A DNA stretch of 64,000 nt from an uncultured Campylobacter sp. GTDB lineage: Bacteria > Campylobacterota > Campylobacteria > Campylobacterales > Campylobacteraceae. Made by a program: the position numbers and the translations under genes. Below, piece by piece: positions 17,535 to 25,992 of this stretch (positions are counted from its first letter, which is position 1; each line of letters starts with the position of its first letter). A model generated the notes under the pieces. It had not been told where the DNA came from. It ran no database searches and saw nothing but the letters and a program-made list of their open reading frames with translations. Where the stretch lies: positions 1 to 64,000 of the forward strand of contig UQCL01000005.1 of the NCBI GenBank assembly GCA_900539505.1, in the 5' to 3' direction.

Positions 17535-17921
17535 AATGTCCTCCTGAAATTTAGGATATTTTTAAATGGCATTCTATCAAAATTTAGAATTCATGCACCT
17601 TAAATTTCGTTAGATTTAATTAAAATTTTATATTTATTCGTTGTCTAGCAGGTTTTAAATTTAAAAATAAAAGGCGGATTAAAATTTGCGCGGCTGGCGA
17701 AACTTTAAATTACGGCGGAGAAAGCATTAAATTCTATGAAGCGTTAAATTTTACGAAGCAGTGAAATTTTATCCAAGAATTTTATAGCGGTTAAAAGTAT
17801 TTTAGGATAAGCAAGCGTAGGTTGGATGATTTTGTGCGATACTAGCAGGCGCACTATTTGTGCGCCGCAGCGAAGTATTTTTGCAAAATCATCCGTTAAA
17901 TCTTTAGAAAATTTCCAAAGA
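17535..17921. other. Intergenic region upstream of hydA, with a nested inverted repeat
   Basis: This stretch follows the end of mfrE and precedes hydA, both on the minus strand. The part nearest hydA is AT-rich and should hold the hyd promoter. The middle has closely related words such as GCATTAAATTCTATGAAGCG, then TTAAATTTTACGAAGC, then GTGAAATTTTATCC (about 17725-17772). The far end holds a nested inverted repeat described separately. Confidence 0.5.
17824..17894. terminator. Nested inverted repeat after mfrE
   Basis: Outer arms GGATGATTTTG (17824-17834) and CAAAATCATCC (17884-17894) are perfect complements. Inside is a second perfect hairpin, GGCGCAC-TATTT-GTGCGCC (17848-17866). It sits 28 bp past the mfrE stop, so a transcription-ending role for the mfr operon is likely, although no clear T-run follows. 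A protein-binding or cruciform site is the alternative. Confidence 0.45.
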
Positions 17922-18779
17922 TCAGCTTACCAATCTCGTTGCATCTTGGATATTGATGTTTAGCCCGAGCTGCTCGTTGCTTAGCCCAAGTGCAAGGCCT
18001 ACCAGTTGAGATAGATGGATGATTGGTTTTCTTGCCTTTGAGTTCATCGCTTCTTGGTATCGCTCCTGATAGATATCTAGCTGCATCTGACATAGCGGAC
18101 AAGGGGTAACTACGACGTCGGCACCGTGCTCGGCAGCGTCATTTACGATCTCGCTTGACATTTTTTGAACCGATTTTACCGCAGGATAGCTAGCGTGAAA
18201 GCCGCAGCAATCAAGGCGTTTTTCAAAAGGCACTATCTGAGCACCAAGTACGCTAACTACCGCTTCAAAGCTTTTCGGGTTGGTCGAGCTTTCCTTTTTA
18301 AGCTCACGCTCCGGTCTTAATGAGTGGCAGCCGTAAAATAGCGCTACTTTTAAATTTGTTAGCGGTCTAACGACTTTAGCTTTTAACGTGTCTAAGCTTT
18401 GATATAGCACCCAAAGCAGGCTCGTTATCTCAGTGCTTCCCTGATACTGCATACCGCCCTCTTTTAAAAAGGTATTGATATAGCTTTTGGCTCCCTTATC
18501 CAACGCAAGCTTTGCTTTAGTTAGAGTTAGCATACAGGTGGAGCAGGTAGTTAGCAGAGGCATATTCATACCCTCGGCTAGCGCGATGTTTCTGGCATTA
18601 GCCACTAAGCTCGCCATAGGATCGACGCATTGAGCTTGGCTAGCCCCGCAGCAGCTCCAGCCTTTTATCTCGTGAAGTTTAATACCCAGCACCGGAGCGA
18701 TCGCTTCAAGTGAAATTTTAGATTCCTTTGCGGCTTGACTTAAAACGCAACCCGGGAAAAATGCAAATTCGTTATTCAT
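17922..18779 (-). CDS. mfrE: Methylmenaquinol:fumarate reductase subunit E (MfrE/SdhE), CCG-domain
   Basis: MfrE is the quinol-side subunit of the MfrABE (SdhABE) complex, related to heterodisulfide reductase subunit B. Two cysteine-rich CCG domains are complete: FFPGC, then WSCCGASQ, then TTCSTCML in the first; FYGCHS, then LDCCGFH, then TPCPLCQMQ in the second. No membrane helix is obvious. The family uses 8-methylmenaquinol to reduce periplasmic fumarate. The ATG has GGAGGAGAGG immediately upstream and follows mfrB closely. Confidence 0.9.
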   Translation of the reverse strand: MNNEFAFFPGCVLSQAAKESKISLEAIAPVLGIKLHEIKGWSCCGASQAQCVDPMASLVANARNIALAEGMNMPLLTTCSTCMLTLTKAKLALDKGAKSYINTFLKEGGMQYQGSTEITSLLWVLYQSLDTLKAKVVRPLTNLKVALFYGCHSLRPERELKKESSTNPKSFEAVVSVLGAQIVPFEKRLDCCGFHASYPAVKSVQKMSSEIVNDAAEHGADVVVTPCPLCQMQLDIYQERYQEAMNSKARKPIIHLSQLVGLALGLSNEQLGLNINIQDATRLVS

Positions 18780-18789
18780 CCTCTCCTCC

Positions 18790-19764
18790 TTATTCTATCT
18801 CGCCGCTAGCCTGAGCTTTGCGTGCGGCCTCTATCATCTTAACGAGCCCTGCATGTCCTTCTATCTCCTCTTCGCCAAAAGCATGAAGAGGATTCATCTT
18901 GCCCGCCATCATCAAATTTGCCGCCACGTCCATCTTGCCCATATTTGCAAATACGCCTTCGCTTCTTAAAGCAAGCTTGATCTCGTTTAGCCTTCCGCTT
19001 CCCTCTACGATATCTAGCAGGAATGCCTCTGCGTGACCCGGACCGCTTCCTGCGGTTAAGCCTTTTTTCATCGCTAAGGCGCGAAGTGCGGTGATGTCGC
19101 TTTGAGCGCTTATGCCTTTAGGGCAGCGATCGGCGCACTCTTGGCAGTGTACGCATAGCCATAATCCGTTTAGTACCGCAGGCTTTAGATGAGGCATAGC
19201 GTCCTTGCTTCTTGAATCAAATGCGGCGCGGTTAGCGTGCGTAAAAACAAAGGGCTGCATATAATCGCTCGCGTCCGCTCCAAGCTTATTGCATTCGCTA
19301 GCGCAACATCCGCAAAGGATACAATCCCACTGCTTTTTTACGCGTTCCATCTGCTCTGGGCTTTGCTTACAGCCCTTATCTGCGCTAAATTCTTTCTTAG
19401 GAGTAATAGTAGGTTTAATCTTTCTTAAATTTTCGATACTAGGCTCCCAATCCACTACTAGATCCGAGATCACTCGAAAATTATTTAAAGGAGAGATCGT
19501 AAAACTATCGGGATTTTCATACTCCGCAAGCAAAGCCTCCATCTTGGTATCGCAGGCAAGATATGAGTGCCCGTTTACCCTCACGGCACAGGCTCCGCAT
19601 ATCGCCATACGGCACGCTGCGGTAAAATTTAAAGTGATGTCTAAATTTTGCTTAATAAATTGCAAAACTCCAAGCAGGGTCTTTCCTTTGATCTGCTCCA
19701 AACTTAACTCGTAGGCTTGCTTATAATTTTTGCTTCCGTCGAAGCGGTCTATGATAAATTTCAT
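18790..19764 (-). CDS. mfrB: Methylmenaquinol:fumarate reductase iron-sulphur subunit MfrB
   Basis: This 324-residue protein has the two-part SdhB/FrdB layout. A plant-type [2Fe-2S] domain has ligands in CRMAICGACAV and CDTK. A C-terminal domain has CILCGCCASECNK and CVHCQECADRCPKGI for the [4Fe-4S] and [3Fe-4S]-type clusters. It starts at ATG overlapping the mfrA stop (ATGA). Together with MfrA it passes electrons from MfrE to the fumarate site. Confidence 0.94.
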   Translation of the reverse strand: MKFIIDRFDGSKNYKQAYELSLEQIKGKTLLGVLQFIKQNLDITLNFTAACRMAICGACAVRVNGHSYLACDTKMEALLAEYENPDSFTISPLNNFRVISDLVVDWEPSIENLRKIKPTITPKKEFSADKGCKQSPEQMERVKKQWDCILCGCCASECNKLGADASDYMQPFVFTHANRAAFDSRSKDAMPHLKPAVLNGLWLCVHCQECADRCPKGISAQSDITALRALAMKKGLTAGSGPGHAEAFLLDIVEGSGRLNEIKLALRSEGVFANMGKMDVAANLMMAGKMNPLHAFGEEEIEGHAGLVKMIEAARKAQASGEIE

Positions 19765-21641
19765 TGAGGTTTCCTTCCGTCAAGAGAGAATTCCGTAACG
19801 ACGACCTCTTTGTAGCCCAAGCTTAGCTCGCCTGCGTCGTTCATCGTCACGATACTGTGCTTTAAGAAATTTTTATCGTCGCGCTTCGGATAATCCTCTC
19901 TGGTATGCGCGCCGCGGCTTTCCAGCCTCTTTTGCGCAGCCAAACATGCACAGCGCGCAAGCAGGATCAAATTTCCAAGCTCGACGTAGTCGGTAAATGC
20001 GGTATTCATAACTGGATTTGCATCCGCGACATGCAGCTCGTCGTAACGCGCTTTAATGCCCTCTAAATTTTGCGAAAGCAGATCTAGCTTCTCGCCGGTT
20101 CTAAAGATACCCATATTATCCCAAAGCTGTGCGCCTAGCTCTTCGCGCAACTCATACATCTCGTTTGCCTTGCCCGAGCCGTTTGCGATCTGCTTAAATT
20201 TAGCCTGCCATTTTTGCGCGAGCTCGCTCGCTCTTTTACCGTCACCGAAACCGCTTTGTTTTGCAGCATAATCCGCTGCGCCGAGCCCTGCGAGCTTGCC
20301 CGTTACGACGGCGTCGGTTAAAGAATTTCCGCCCAAGCGGTTTGCGCCGTGAATCGAGATACAAGACGCTTCGCCCGCGGTGTAAAGCCCCGAAATTTTA
20401 GTACTCATATCGTCAAATTTAGACACTTCGATGCCGCCCATCGAGTAGTGAGCGGTAGGACGAATCGGAATCGGCTGTTCGATCAGATCGATGCCCTCAA
20501 ACAAAATGGCGGTGTGTCTGATCTTAGGAAGGGCTTTTAAAATTTTATCTTTTCCGAGGTGTCTTACGTCAAGCAGCACGTATGCGCCTAGCCCCTCGCC
20601 GTATCCCCTGCCCTCGCGGATCTCGGTTTCGATCGCGCGAGCTACGACATCGCGCGGCGCAAGCTCCATCTTTTCGTGGTAGTTTTTCATAAAGCGCTCG
20701 CCTTTGTTATTGAGCAGATATCCGCCCTCGCCGCGCGCAGCTTCGGTAATGAGCGCGCCGCCGCTTTTGATGCCTGTGGGATGAAACTGCACCATCTCCG
20801 GATCGCTGAATCCAAGACCCGCGCGCAGTGCAGCCGCGATACCGTCGCCGGTAGCGATATAAGGCACCGAGGTGCGGTTGTAAAACATCCTCGTATATCC
20901 GCCCGTTGCGATTACCAAGGCTTTGCAAAGCACGGGATAAAAATCGCCGGTTTGGATATTTCGAAGCACGACGCCCTCGCATCTGCCGTCAGGGGCGCTG
21001 ATCTCAAGCAGCTCGTGATCGATTAAAAATTTCACGCCGTTGCTGACCGCATCGTCAAAACAGGCATGCATCAAGATATGACCCGTCTTATCGGCGGAGT
21101 AGTTGCATCGCTTTTTAGACGCGCCGCCCATGAAGCGCTGCGCTACGCCGCCCGGGACGCCGCTTTCTTTGCCGTCCACACCGCCGCTAGCATTTCTGGA
21201 AAACAGCGTGCCGATGTAATCCATCTCGGCGATCGTAGGACCCGCGAGTTCACAAAATTTAATCGCGGCGTCCTGATCTACGAGATATGCGCCGCCTTTT
21301 ACGGTGTCGTAGGCGTGAAGCTTGTATGAATCGCCGCCACTGAAGCTCGTAACGCCGTTGATACCGCCTTCCGCCATACAGGTGGCGTTGCGCGAAGGCA
21401 TCATCTTCGTAGCTACTACGACGCTAAGATTTGGATTACTCTTTCTTACCGCTACGGCTGCACGCAGACCCGCGCCTCCCGAGCCGATGATAAGTACGTC
21501 CACACTAGGAAGGCCGCCTTCGTTGCCGCCGTCTGCGCTTTTACTCTTGTCGGTATCCACGCAGCCGCTAAGGCTAAGCGCGCCGACGCTGATACAGGCC
21601 GATTTCAAAAAATCGCGTCTGTTGAAATTTGATTCGCTCAT
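19761..21641 (-). CDS. mfrA: Methylmenaquinol:fumarate reductase flavoprotein MfrA, Tat-exported
   Basis: MfrA is the FAD-containing catalytic subunit. The N-terminus has a twin-arginine signal (NFNRRDFLKS) followed by a hydrophobic run ending LSLSGC, which separates it from cytoplasmic FrdA and SdhA. Then come an FAD Rossmann motif (LIIGSGGAGLRAAVA), a substrate site HPTGIKSGGALITEAARGEG, HYSMGG, and HGANRLGGNSLTDA. Where E. coli FrdA has SHTVAAEGG, with covalent FAD on its His, this protein has NATCMAEGG, so that His is absent. I start at MSESNF because GGAGAGGAAA precedes it; another Met lies four codons upstream. Confidence 0.93.
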   Translation of the reverse strand: MSESNFNRRDFLKSACISVGALSLSGCVDTDKSKSADGGNEGGLPSVDVLIIGSGGAGLRAAVAVRKSNPNLSVVVATKMMPSRNATCMAEGGINGVTSFSGGDSYKLHAYDTVKGGAYLVDQDAAIKFCELAGPTIAEMDYIGTLFSRNASGGVDGKESGVPGGVAQRFMGGASKKRCNYSADKTGHILMHACFDDAVSNGVKFLIDHELLEISAPDGRCEGVVLRNIQTGDFYPVLCKALVIATGGYTRMFYNRTSVPYIATGDGIAAALRAGLGFSDPEMVQFHPTGIKSGGALITEAARGEGGYLLNNKGERFMKNYHEKMELAPRDVVARAIETEIREGRGYGEGLGAYVLLDVRHLGKDKILKALPKIRHTAILFEGIDLIEQPIPIRPTAHYSMGGIEVSKFDDMSTKISGLYTAGEASCISIHGANRLGGNSLTDAVVTGKLAGLGAADYAAKQSGFGDGKRASELAQKWQAKFKQIANGSGKANEMYELREELGAQLWDNMGIFRTGEKLDLLSQNLEGIKARYDELHVADANPVMNTAFTDYVELGNLILLARCACLAAQKRLESRGAHTREDYPKRDDKNFLKHSIVTMNDAGELSLGYKEVVVTEFSLDGRKPQ

Positions 21642-21748
21642 TTTCCTCTCCATTTGAGAAATTCTTAGCTTAAGTTTAAAGTTCTAAACTAAAAACGTAA
21701 TTTTAGTTTCATTTTTAACATAAGTCAAATATTATTTAGTGTATCATT

Positions 21749-21768
21749 TCATAAGAATTAAATTATCA
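21749..21768. promoter_or_regulatory. Possible LysR-type operator between mfrA and the regulator gene
   Basis: The sequence has the dyad ATAA-N8-TTAT (21751-21754 and 21763-21766) within an AT-rich 130-bp divergent intergenic region. LysR-type proteins usually bind such interrupted dyads near their own start. It ends about 15 bp before the regulator's ATG, so it would fit autorepression. This is a by-eye suggestion only. Confidence 0.3.
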
Positions 21769-21782
21769 ATTGGAGAGGCTAA

Positions 21783-22688
21783 ATGAATTTGCATCGCATG
21801 GAGCTAGTATTAAAAGTAGCAGAATTCCGCAGCTTTACTAAGGCTGCCGAGGCACTTAAAATCCCGCAGCCGTCGCTATCACAGAGCATTTTATCACTGG
21901 AACGTGAGCTTGGAACGCAGCTTTTTAACCGCACGAGTAATCCCATTTCGCTTACGCGCGCGGGAAAAATTTACGCTAGTAAAGCAAAAGTCATTTTTGA
22001 CGCCATAAATGACCTAAAAAGCGATATCTCTGAAATAAGCGGCGTAAAAAATGATAAAATTCGCATCGGCTTTTCGCAAAACGGCTATAATCTGCTACCG
22101 TCGCTGCTACCGATGTTTTGCAAGAAATTTAAGGATTCAGATCTGCAAATTACGCAATTTTCTTCTGCGCTTAGCATTCGTGAAATGCTACTTCAGGGCG
22201 ATCTTGATGTCGGTATGCTGATACTGCCCATCGATATGAGCGGACTTGACGGGGTCAAAATTCTAACACAAAAAACCTATGTCGCTCTAAGCTCCGCCCA
22301 TCCGCTCTCGCTTGAGTTTAAAAATGAATCTGTCCCCAAAATTGACATTTCGCGCTTAAAAGAGGAAAGATTCATCCTACCTAATCAAAGCCTAAGAAGC
22401 GCCGGGCAGATAGATGCATTTTTTGCCGCTGCGGGATTTGCGCCGAAAGTGCTGTGCCGCACAGAGACCTTTGATATCGCCAATGCTATCGTCGCAAACG
22501 GCGCAGGAGCGTGCTTTAGCATACCGCAGATGATAAAAGAAGATAAGACAAGTAGGATAAAGCTCTTTGACGTAGGCGCGCGCGAGCTAGATAATACGCT
22601 GATAATCGCCTACAAAAAAGGTAAACGTCTAAACCATCTAGCGCAGGCATTTATCAAAACTGCACGTAAAATTTCTAATGAAATTTAA
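21783..22688 (+). CDS. LysR-family transcriptional regulator
   Basis: A 301-residue LysR protein. The N-terminal winged helix-turn-helix is clear (MELVLKVAEFRSFTKAAEAL, then IPQPSLSQSILSLERELG and LFNR). A two-lobed ligand domain follows, as in DNKIRIGFSQNGYNLLPSLL. It is divergent from mfrABE with a 141-bp shared region, so control of the fumarate reductase genes is the obvious guess, with a dicarboxylate as possible effector; both are inference. GGAG lies 9 bp before the ATG. Confidence 0.93.
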   Translation: MNLHRMELVLKVAEFRSFTKAAEALKIPQPSLSQSILSLERELGTQLFNRTSNPISLTRAGKIYASKAKVIFDAINDLKSDISEISGVKNDKIRIGFSQNGYNLLPSLLPMFCKKFKDSDLQITQFSSALSIREMLLQGDLDVGMLILPIDMSGLDGVKILTQKTYVALSSAHPLSLEFKNESVPKIDISRLKEERFILPNQSLRSAGQIDAFFAAAGFAPKVLCRTETFDIANAIVANGAGACFSIPQMIKEDKTSRIKLFDVGARELDNTLIIAYKKGKRLNHLAQAFIKTARKISNEI

Positions 22689-22822
22689 AATTCATAGCTC
22701 GCAACGATAAATGAGAGATTGAGATTTTGCGGCACTTTGCCTCTGCATTAGCTTTTGCATAAAAAATTTTAGAGCAGATTTTGCTCAAGTTTAGGTAAAA
22801 TTTCAAACTAAGCTTAAATTAG

Positions 22823-22856
22823 AATTTTGCCAATAGAATTTTTTATTGCTAAAATT
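22823..22856. terminator. Candidate two-way terminator between convergent genes
   Basis: Arms AATTTTGCCAATA (22823-22835) and TATTGCTAAAATT (22844-22856) pair at 11 of 13 positions around a short loop. They lie between the ends of the convergent LysR and phosphoethanolamine transferase genes. AT-rich flanks could supply U-runs in both directions. Confidence 0.4.
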
Positions 22857-22892
22857 TCACTCACAATTTACGACGAAATTTAGTGCGAAATT

Positions 22893-24536
22893 CTAATTTT
22901 TCACTCCATTTAAAATATCCAAATCCTTGTTATACACCTTAGTATCTACTTCAAAAATTCCAAGCAGCGTATGAAAAAGATTATCATGCGAAAAAGCGTC
23001 ATCCTTATGCGATTTAAGCGCGCTTAGATCGTATCTTTCGCGCATTTTTCCCTCACCTAGCCAAACGATAGCGCCGATATGCTTTTGTGCCTCGGGAGCG
23101 AAAAGATAGGGCATGCCGTGCAGATAAACGCCGCCCTCGCCGAGACTCTCGCCGTGATCGCTCATATAGATCATCGCCGTTTCGTGCGTCTTAGAATACG
23201 GCTTTAAAAAATCTATAACTTTGCTTAAAAAATAATCCGTGTATAAAATTGCGTTATCGTAGGCATTTGAAATTTCTTGCTGCGAGCAGTTTTCAAGCTC
23301 GTTATCGCGGCAAACGGGGCTAAATTTTTCAAATTCTTTCTTATAGCGCTTAAAATACGCAGGCCCGTGATTGCCCATCTGATGCAGCACGATTAATACG
23401 TCTTTGCCCGCGTTTTCGGCGACAAATTTATCAAGCCCTGCAAGCATCCCCTCATCCCTGCACTCTACGTCGCAGATTGGATTATTTTGCGGAATTTTAA
23501 AATCCTGATATTTCACGCGCAGCGCCACACCTTTGGAATCGGAATTGTTATCGCGCCACAAAATTGCCATGTCATCAGCGCGGTTTAGTATGTCCAATAC
23601 GTTTTGCTCCTCTGCGGCCTTTTCGACACTAAATTCATCGCGATTTAACAGCGAAAACATGCACGGCACGCTTTGCGCCGTCGAAGTGCCGCAAGAATGG
23701 GTATTGCTTAGGCTTACGACACCCTGCTCTTTGGCTAGTAGCGGATTAGTATCTCGCTCGTAGCCGTTTAGCGAAAATCTATCCGCTCTTGCCGCTTCGC
23801 CCACGACTACGACGACGAGCTTTTTTGAGCTTGTAGAATTTTCATCGATATGCGCGTCCGTAGCGATTTGCATCAGAGGCTGCGAGCCTTGATTTTTAGA
23901 TTTTGCGGCAAATTTAACGCCGCTGTAGATCCAATATCCGGGATTTGCGTAGCTGCGTAAAATTTTATGCTCTCTGAAAAATGACGCGTAGTATTTGCTA
24001 AATCCAAAAAGCAGCGCCGCGATGATTATTATGCAAATGCCCGCTGTTTTGAGCTTAGCTAAAATTTCGAATTTAAGCGGACGGTAGCTAACGTGCGAGC
24101 GAGCAATCAGCACGCAGGGTAAGACGCCCAGCACCAGCACGTAAATCGCCAGTCGCAGACTGAAAAGATCCGCTGACTCGGCAAAGTTCGTCTGGGCTGC
24201 GTTACGGATCATCTCCGAATCGATTACGACGTTATAGCTATCCATGAAATACGCCGTAAACGACGAAATAAAAAAGCAGATCATCAAAATCGGCTTGGTC
24301 GTATAACGCGAGCTAAAAATTGTAAAAAATAGCGTCAAAAAAGCGATCAAAGCCGCCGCGTCGCAGACAAGATAGATAAAATTTAGTCCCGAGATTCCGT
24401 AGGCGTTTATGATATTTTTAAAAAACGAGAAGTTAAAAAATGCCACAAAAGCAAGCGAGCTTAGAAAAATAAGCTTCTGTTGCGACGGATTTTTAAAAAA
24501 GCTAGGCACGAAGCGTTCCTTGAGATAAAATTTCAA
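22893..24536 (-). CDS. eptC: Phosphoethanolamine transferase, EptA/EptC family
   Basis: An inner-membrane sulfatase-fold enzyme that adds phosphoethanolamine to lipid A and, in C. jejuni EptC, also to flagellar and glycan targets. Five hydrophobic segments fill residues about 20-190. The periplasmic catalytic domain has VVVVGEAARADRFSLNGY and NTHSCGTSTAQSVPCM, whose Thr is the expected phospho-nucleophile. It also has LIVLHQMGNHGPAYFKRY and YMSDHGESLGEGGVYLHG for metal and substrate ligands. Length (547) is normal. The apparent start is TTG. The modification usually raises resistance to cationic peptides, and the neighbouring two-component genes fit that theme. Confidence 0.9.
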   Translation of the reverse strand: MKFYLKERFVPSFFKNPSQQKLIFLSSLAFVAFFNFSFFKNIINAYGISGLNFIYLVCDAAALIAFLTLFFTIFSSRYTTKPILMICFFISSFTAYFMDSYNVVIDSEMIRNAAQTNFAESADLFSLRLAIYVLVLGVLPCVLIARSHVSYRPLKFEILAKLKTAGICIIIIAALLFGFSKYYASFFREHKILRSYANPGYWIYSGVKFAAKSKNQGSQPLMQIATDAHIDENSTSSKKLVVVVVGEAARADRFSLNGYERDTNPLLAKEQGVVSLSNTHSCGTSTAQSVPCMFSLLNRDEFSVEKAAEEQNVLDILNRADDMAILWRDNNSDSKGVALRVKYQDFKIPQNNPICDVECRDEGMLAGLDKFVAENAGKDVLIVLHQMGNHGPAYFKRYKKEFEKFSPVCRDNELENCSQQEISNAYDNAILYTDYFLSKVIDFLKPYSKTHETAMIYMSDHGESLGEGGVYLHGMPYLFAPEAQKHIGAIVWLGEGKMRERYDLSALKSHKDDAFSHDNLFHTLLGIFEVDTKVYNKDLDILNGVKN

Positions 24537-24637
24537 GTTGAAATTTTACGGCGTTTTGGTAAATGCTCGGAAATTTCGCGCTTCGTATCTAGCAAATAGC
24601 AGCAAAATTTTTGTGGAATTTTAAAATTCTTCGCGCA

Positions 24638-24656
24638 TTCATCTTAACTTCATCTT
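24638..24656 (+). promoter_or_regulatory. 11-bp-spaced direct repeat, likely OmpR-family operator
   Basis: TTCATCTT occurs at 24638-24645 and again at 24649-24656, exactly 11 bp apart. OmpR/PhoB-type response regulators bind head-to-tail dimers on direct repeats of this spacing. It lies about 60 bp upstream of the PepSY gene start and between it and eptC. The regulator encoded at 25993 is the natural candidate to bind it. Confidence 0.5.
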
Positions 24657-24716
24657 GGAATTTTAAAATTGCGCCATCCAAAATAAAATTTGGAAATAAA
24701 ATCAAAAGGATTAAAG

Positions 24717-25220
24717 ATGAAAAATCTTAAAGCTTTAGGCGCGCTCGCCGCTACATTCGCCCTTGTAGGCGCATTAAACGCAGGAAGTTTTAGCGAAAAA
24801 GACGCTAAAGTTTCATTCGATCAAGCAATAGGGATCGCGCAGCAAAACTTTGGTGACGCGACTATAAAAAGCGTCGAGATAGATGACGAGCACGGAAGGC
24901 TCGTCTATGAGATCGAGTCGTATAAAGAAGGTAGCGAAAGCGAGATCAAAATCGACGCTCAAAGCGGCGAAATTTTAAAGACTCAAACACAAAAGAAGCT
25001 AAAGCCTAGTAAAATTGATTATTCGCAGGTCAAAATAAGTGCCGCAGACGCTCGTGCCAAAGCACTTAGCGCAAACGCCGGCTGGGATTTTCGCGAGGTC
25101 GATTTAGAAAGTAACGGCGGTAAGCCCGCATACGAAGTCAAACTGCGTCAAGGCATGAGCAAAAAAGAGGTACTAATCGACGCTGCTACGGGCGAGCAGA
25201 TCTTGCAGCGTCAAAAATAA
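24717..25220 (+). CDS. Exported PepSY-domain protein
   Basis: A 167-residue protein with an N-terminal signal peptide (KNLKALGALAATFALVGALNAG) and two PepSY-type repeats. The first is at VSFDQAIGIAQQNFGDATIKSVEIDDEHGRLVYEIE, written here by its ends VSFDQAIGIA and GRLVYEIE; the second runs from ISAADARAKALSANAG to GGKPAYEVKL. Each repeat ends in a VLIDAATGE or EIKIDAQSGE turn. PepSY proteins are often placed beside envelope-stress two-component systems and may bind or inhibit peptidases. I start at MKNLKAL because AAAGGATTAAAG precedes it; an upstream Met lies nine codons earlier. Confidence 0.85.
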   Translation: MKNLKALGALAATFALVGALNAGSFSEKDAKVSFDQAIGIAQQNFGDATIKSVEIDDEHGRLVYEIESYKEGSESEIKIDAQSGEILKTQTQKKLKPSKIDYSQVKISAADARAKALSANAGWDFREVDLESNGGKPAYEVKLRQGMSKKEVLIDAATGEQILQRQK

Positions 25221-25233
25221 GCAAAGGCGTGAG

Positions 25234-25863
25234 ATGAAAAATCAAAGCTTAAAGAGCGGAGTGGACAACTCCGCCCGAACTAACGAGGCTTTGGACACTA
25301 GAGATTTCAGCTTAAACGAAAACGCTGACTATGGCGCCCAAAATGCAGACGCAGCTAAAAATTTAGATGAAAATGCGCAGGATTTTTCGGCAAATTTAGC
25401 AAGCGAAACAAGCGAGCAGAATCTCGCGCCCTGCGAGCAAAATTCTAAAGATTTTTTCAGCGTGGAATGTCGCGAAAACCGAAAGAATTCTTCGGAAGCG
25501 AAAGATTATAAGGACGAGCGGAATTCTTCGCAGACGCAATGCTTATCAAGTGCGCAAAATTTCGCTAGCGAGCAAAATTTCGCCGATATGCAAAATTTTT
25601 CAGATACAAGTAATTTAGCAAGCGCGAAAGATTCTGCCAGTACAGCAAGCTGCGCGGAGGTTTGTAATTCTTGCAAGCCAGTGCTTTGCAGCCGCTGCAA
25701 ACGCGAAATCGTTAAGCAAAATTTCAAGCTTGGCTGCGTAGGATTTGGGCTTTTTGCGCTAAATATCGCAGCAGGTGCGCTAAATTTTTTAGGGAGATTA
25801 GGAAGCGTAGCGGATAAAAAGGTAAGCGAGATTAGAGCTAGGCAAAAGGCGCCTGCGAATTAG
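25234..25863 (+). CDS. Uncharacterised protein: low-complexity N-terminus and Cys-rich membrane tail
   Basis: I do not recognise this protein. Residues 1 to about 140 are low-complexity Asn/Gln/Ser/Asp-rich with frequent QNF, QNL and QNS steps, like the insertions in HydD and PbpC. The last 65 residues look real: a cysteine cluster CNSCKPVLCSRCKRE that could bind zinc, then KQNFKLGCVGFGLFALNI, a hydrophobic helix GLFALNIAAGALNFLG, and a basic end. It lies 13 bp after the PepSY gene and before the two-component genes, so it is likely co-transcribed. The ancestral gene may be only the C-terminal part. Existence as an expressed protein is likely but unproven. Confidence 0.6.
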   Translation: MKNQSLKSGVDNSARTNEALDTRDFSLNENADYGAQNADAAKNLDENAQDFSANLASETSEQNLAPCEQNSKDFFSVECRENRKNSSEAKDYKDERNSSQTQCLSSAQNFASEQNFADMQNFSDTSNLASAKDSASTASCAEVCNSCKPVLCSRCKREIVKQNFKLGCVGFGLFALNIAAGALNFLGRLGSVADKKVSEIRARQKAPAN

Positions 25864-25992
25864 CGCGGCTCCAATGCTACTGAAATTTAGTGGTGCATAA
25901 AGCAAGCGGGTTTACACATCCAAGGCACTGCAAAATTTATGCGTTTTTGGCTAAAATGGCGGATTGGAATTAGCAAAATTTAAAGGAGCGCT

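Noticed and set aside
17896..18102. Small minus-strand frame at the end of mfrE
   Set aside because: It overlaps mfrE in another frame, and the mfrE CCG domains are complete to their end.
24537..24637. GAATTTTAAAATTC palindromes before the PepSY gene as operators
   Set aside because: The same palindrome type occurs in most gaps of the window, so it has no specificity for this gene. The 11-bp-spaced direct repeat is the better candidate.
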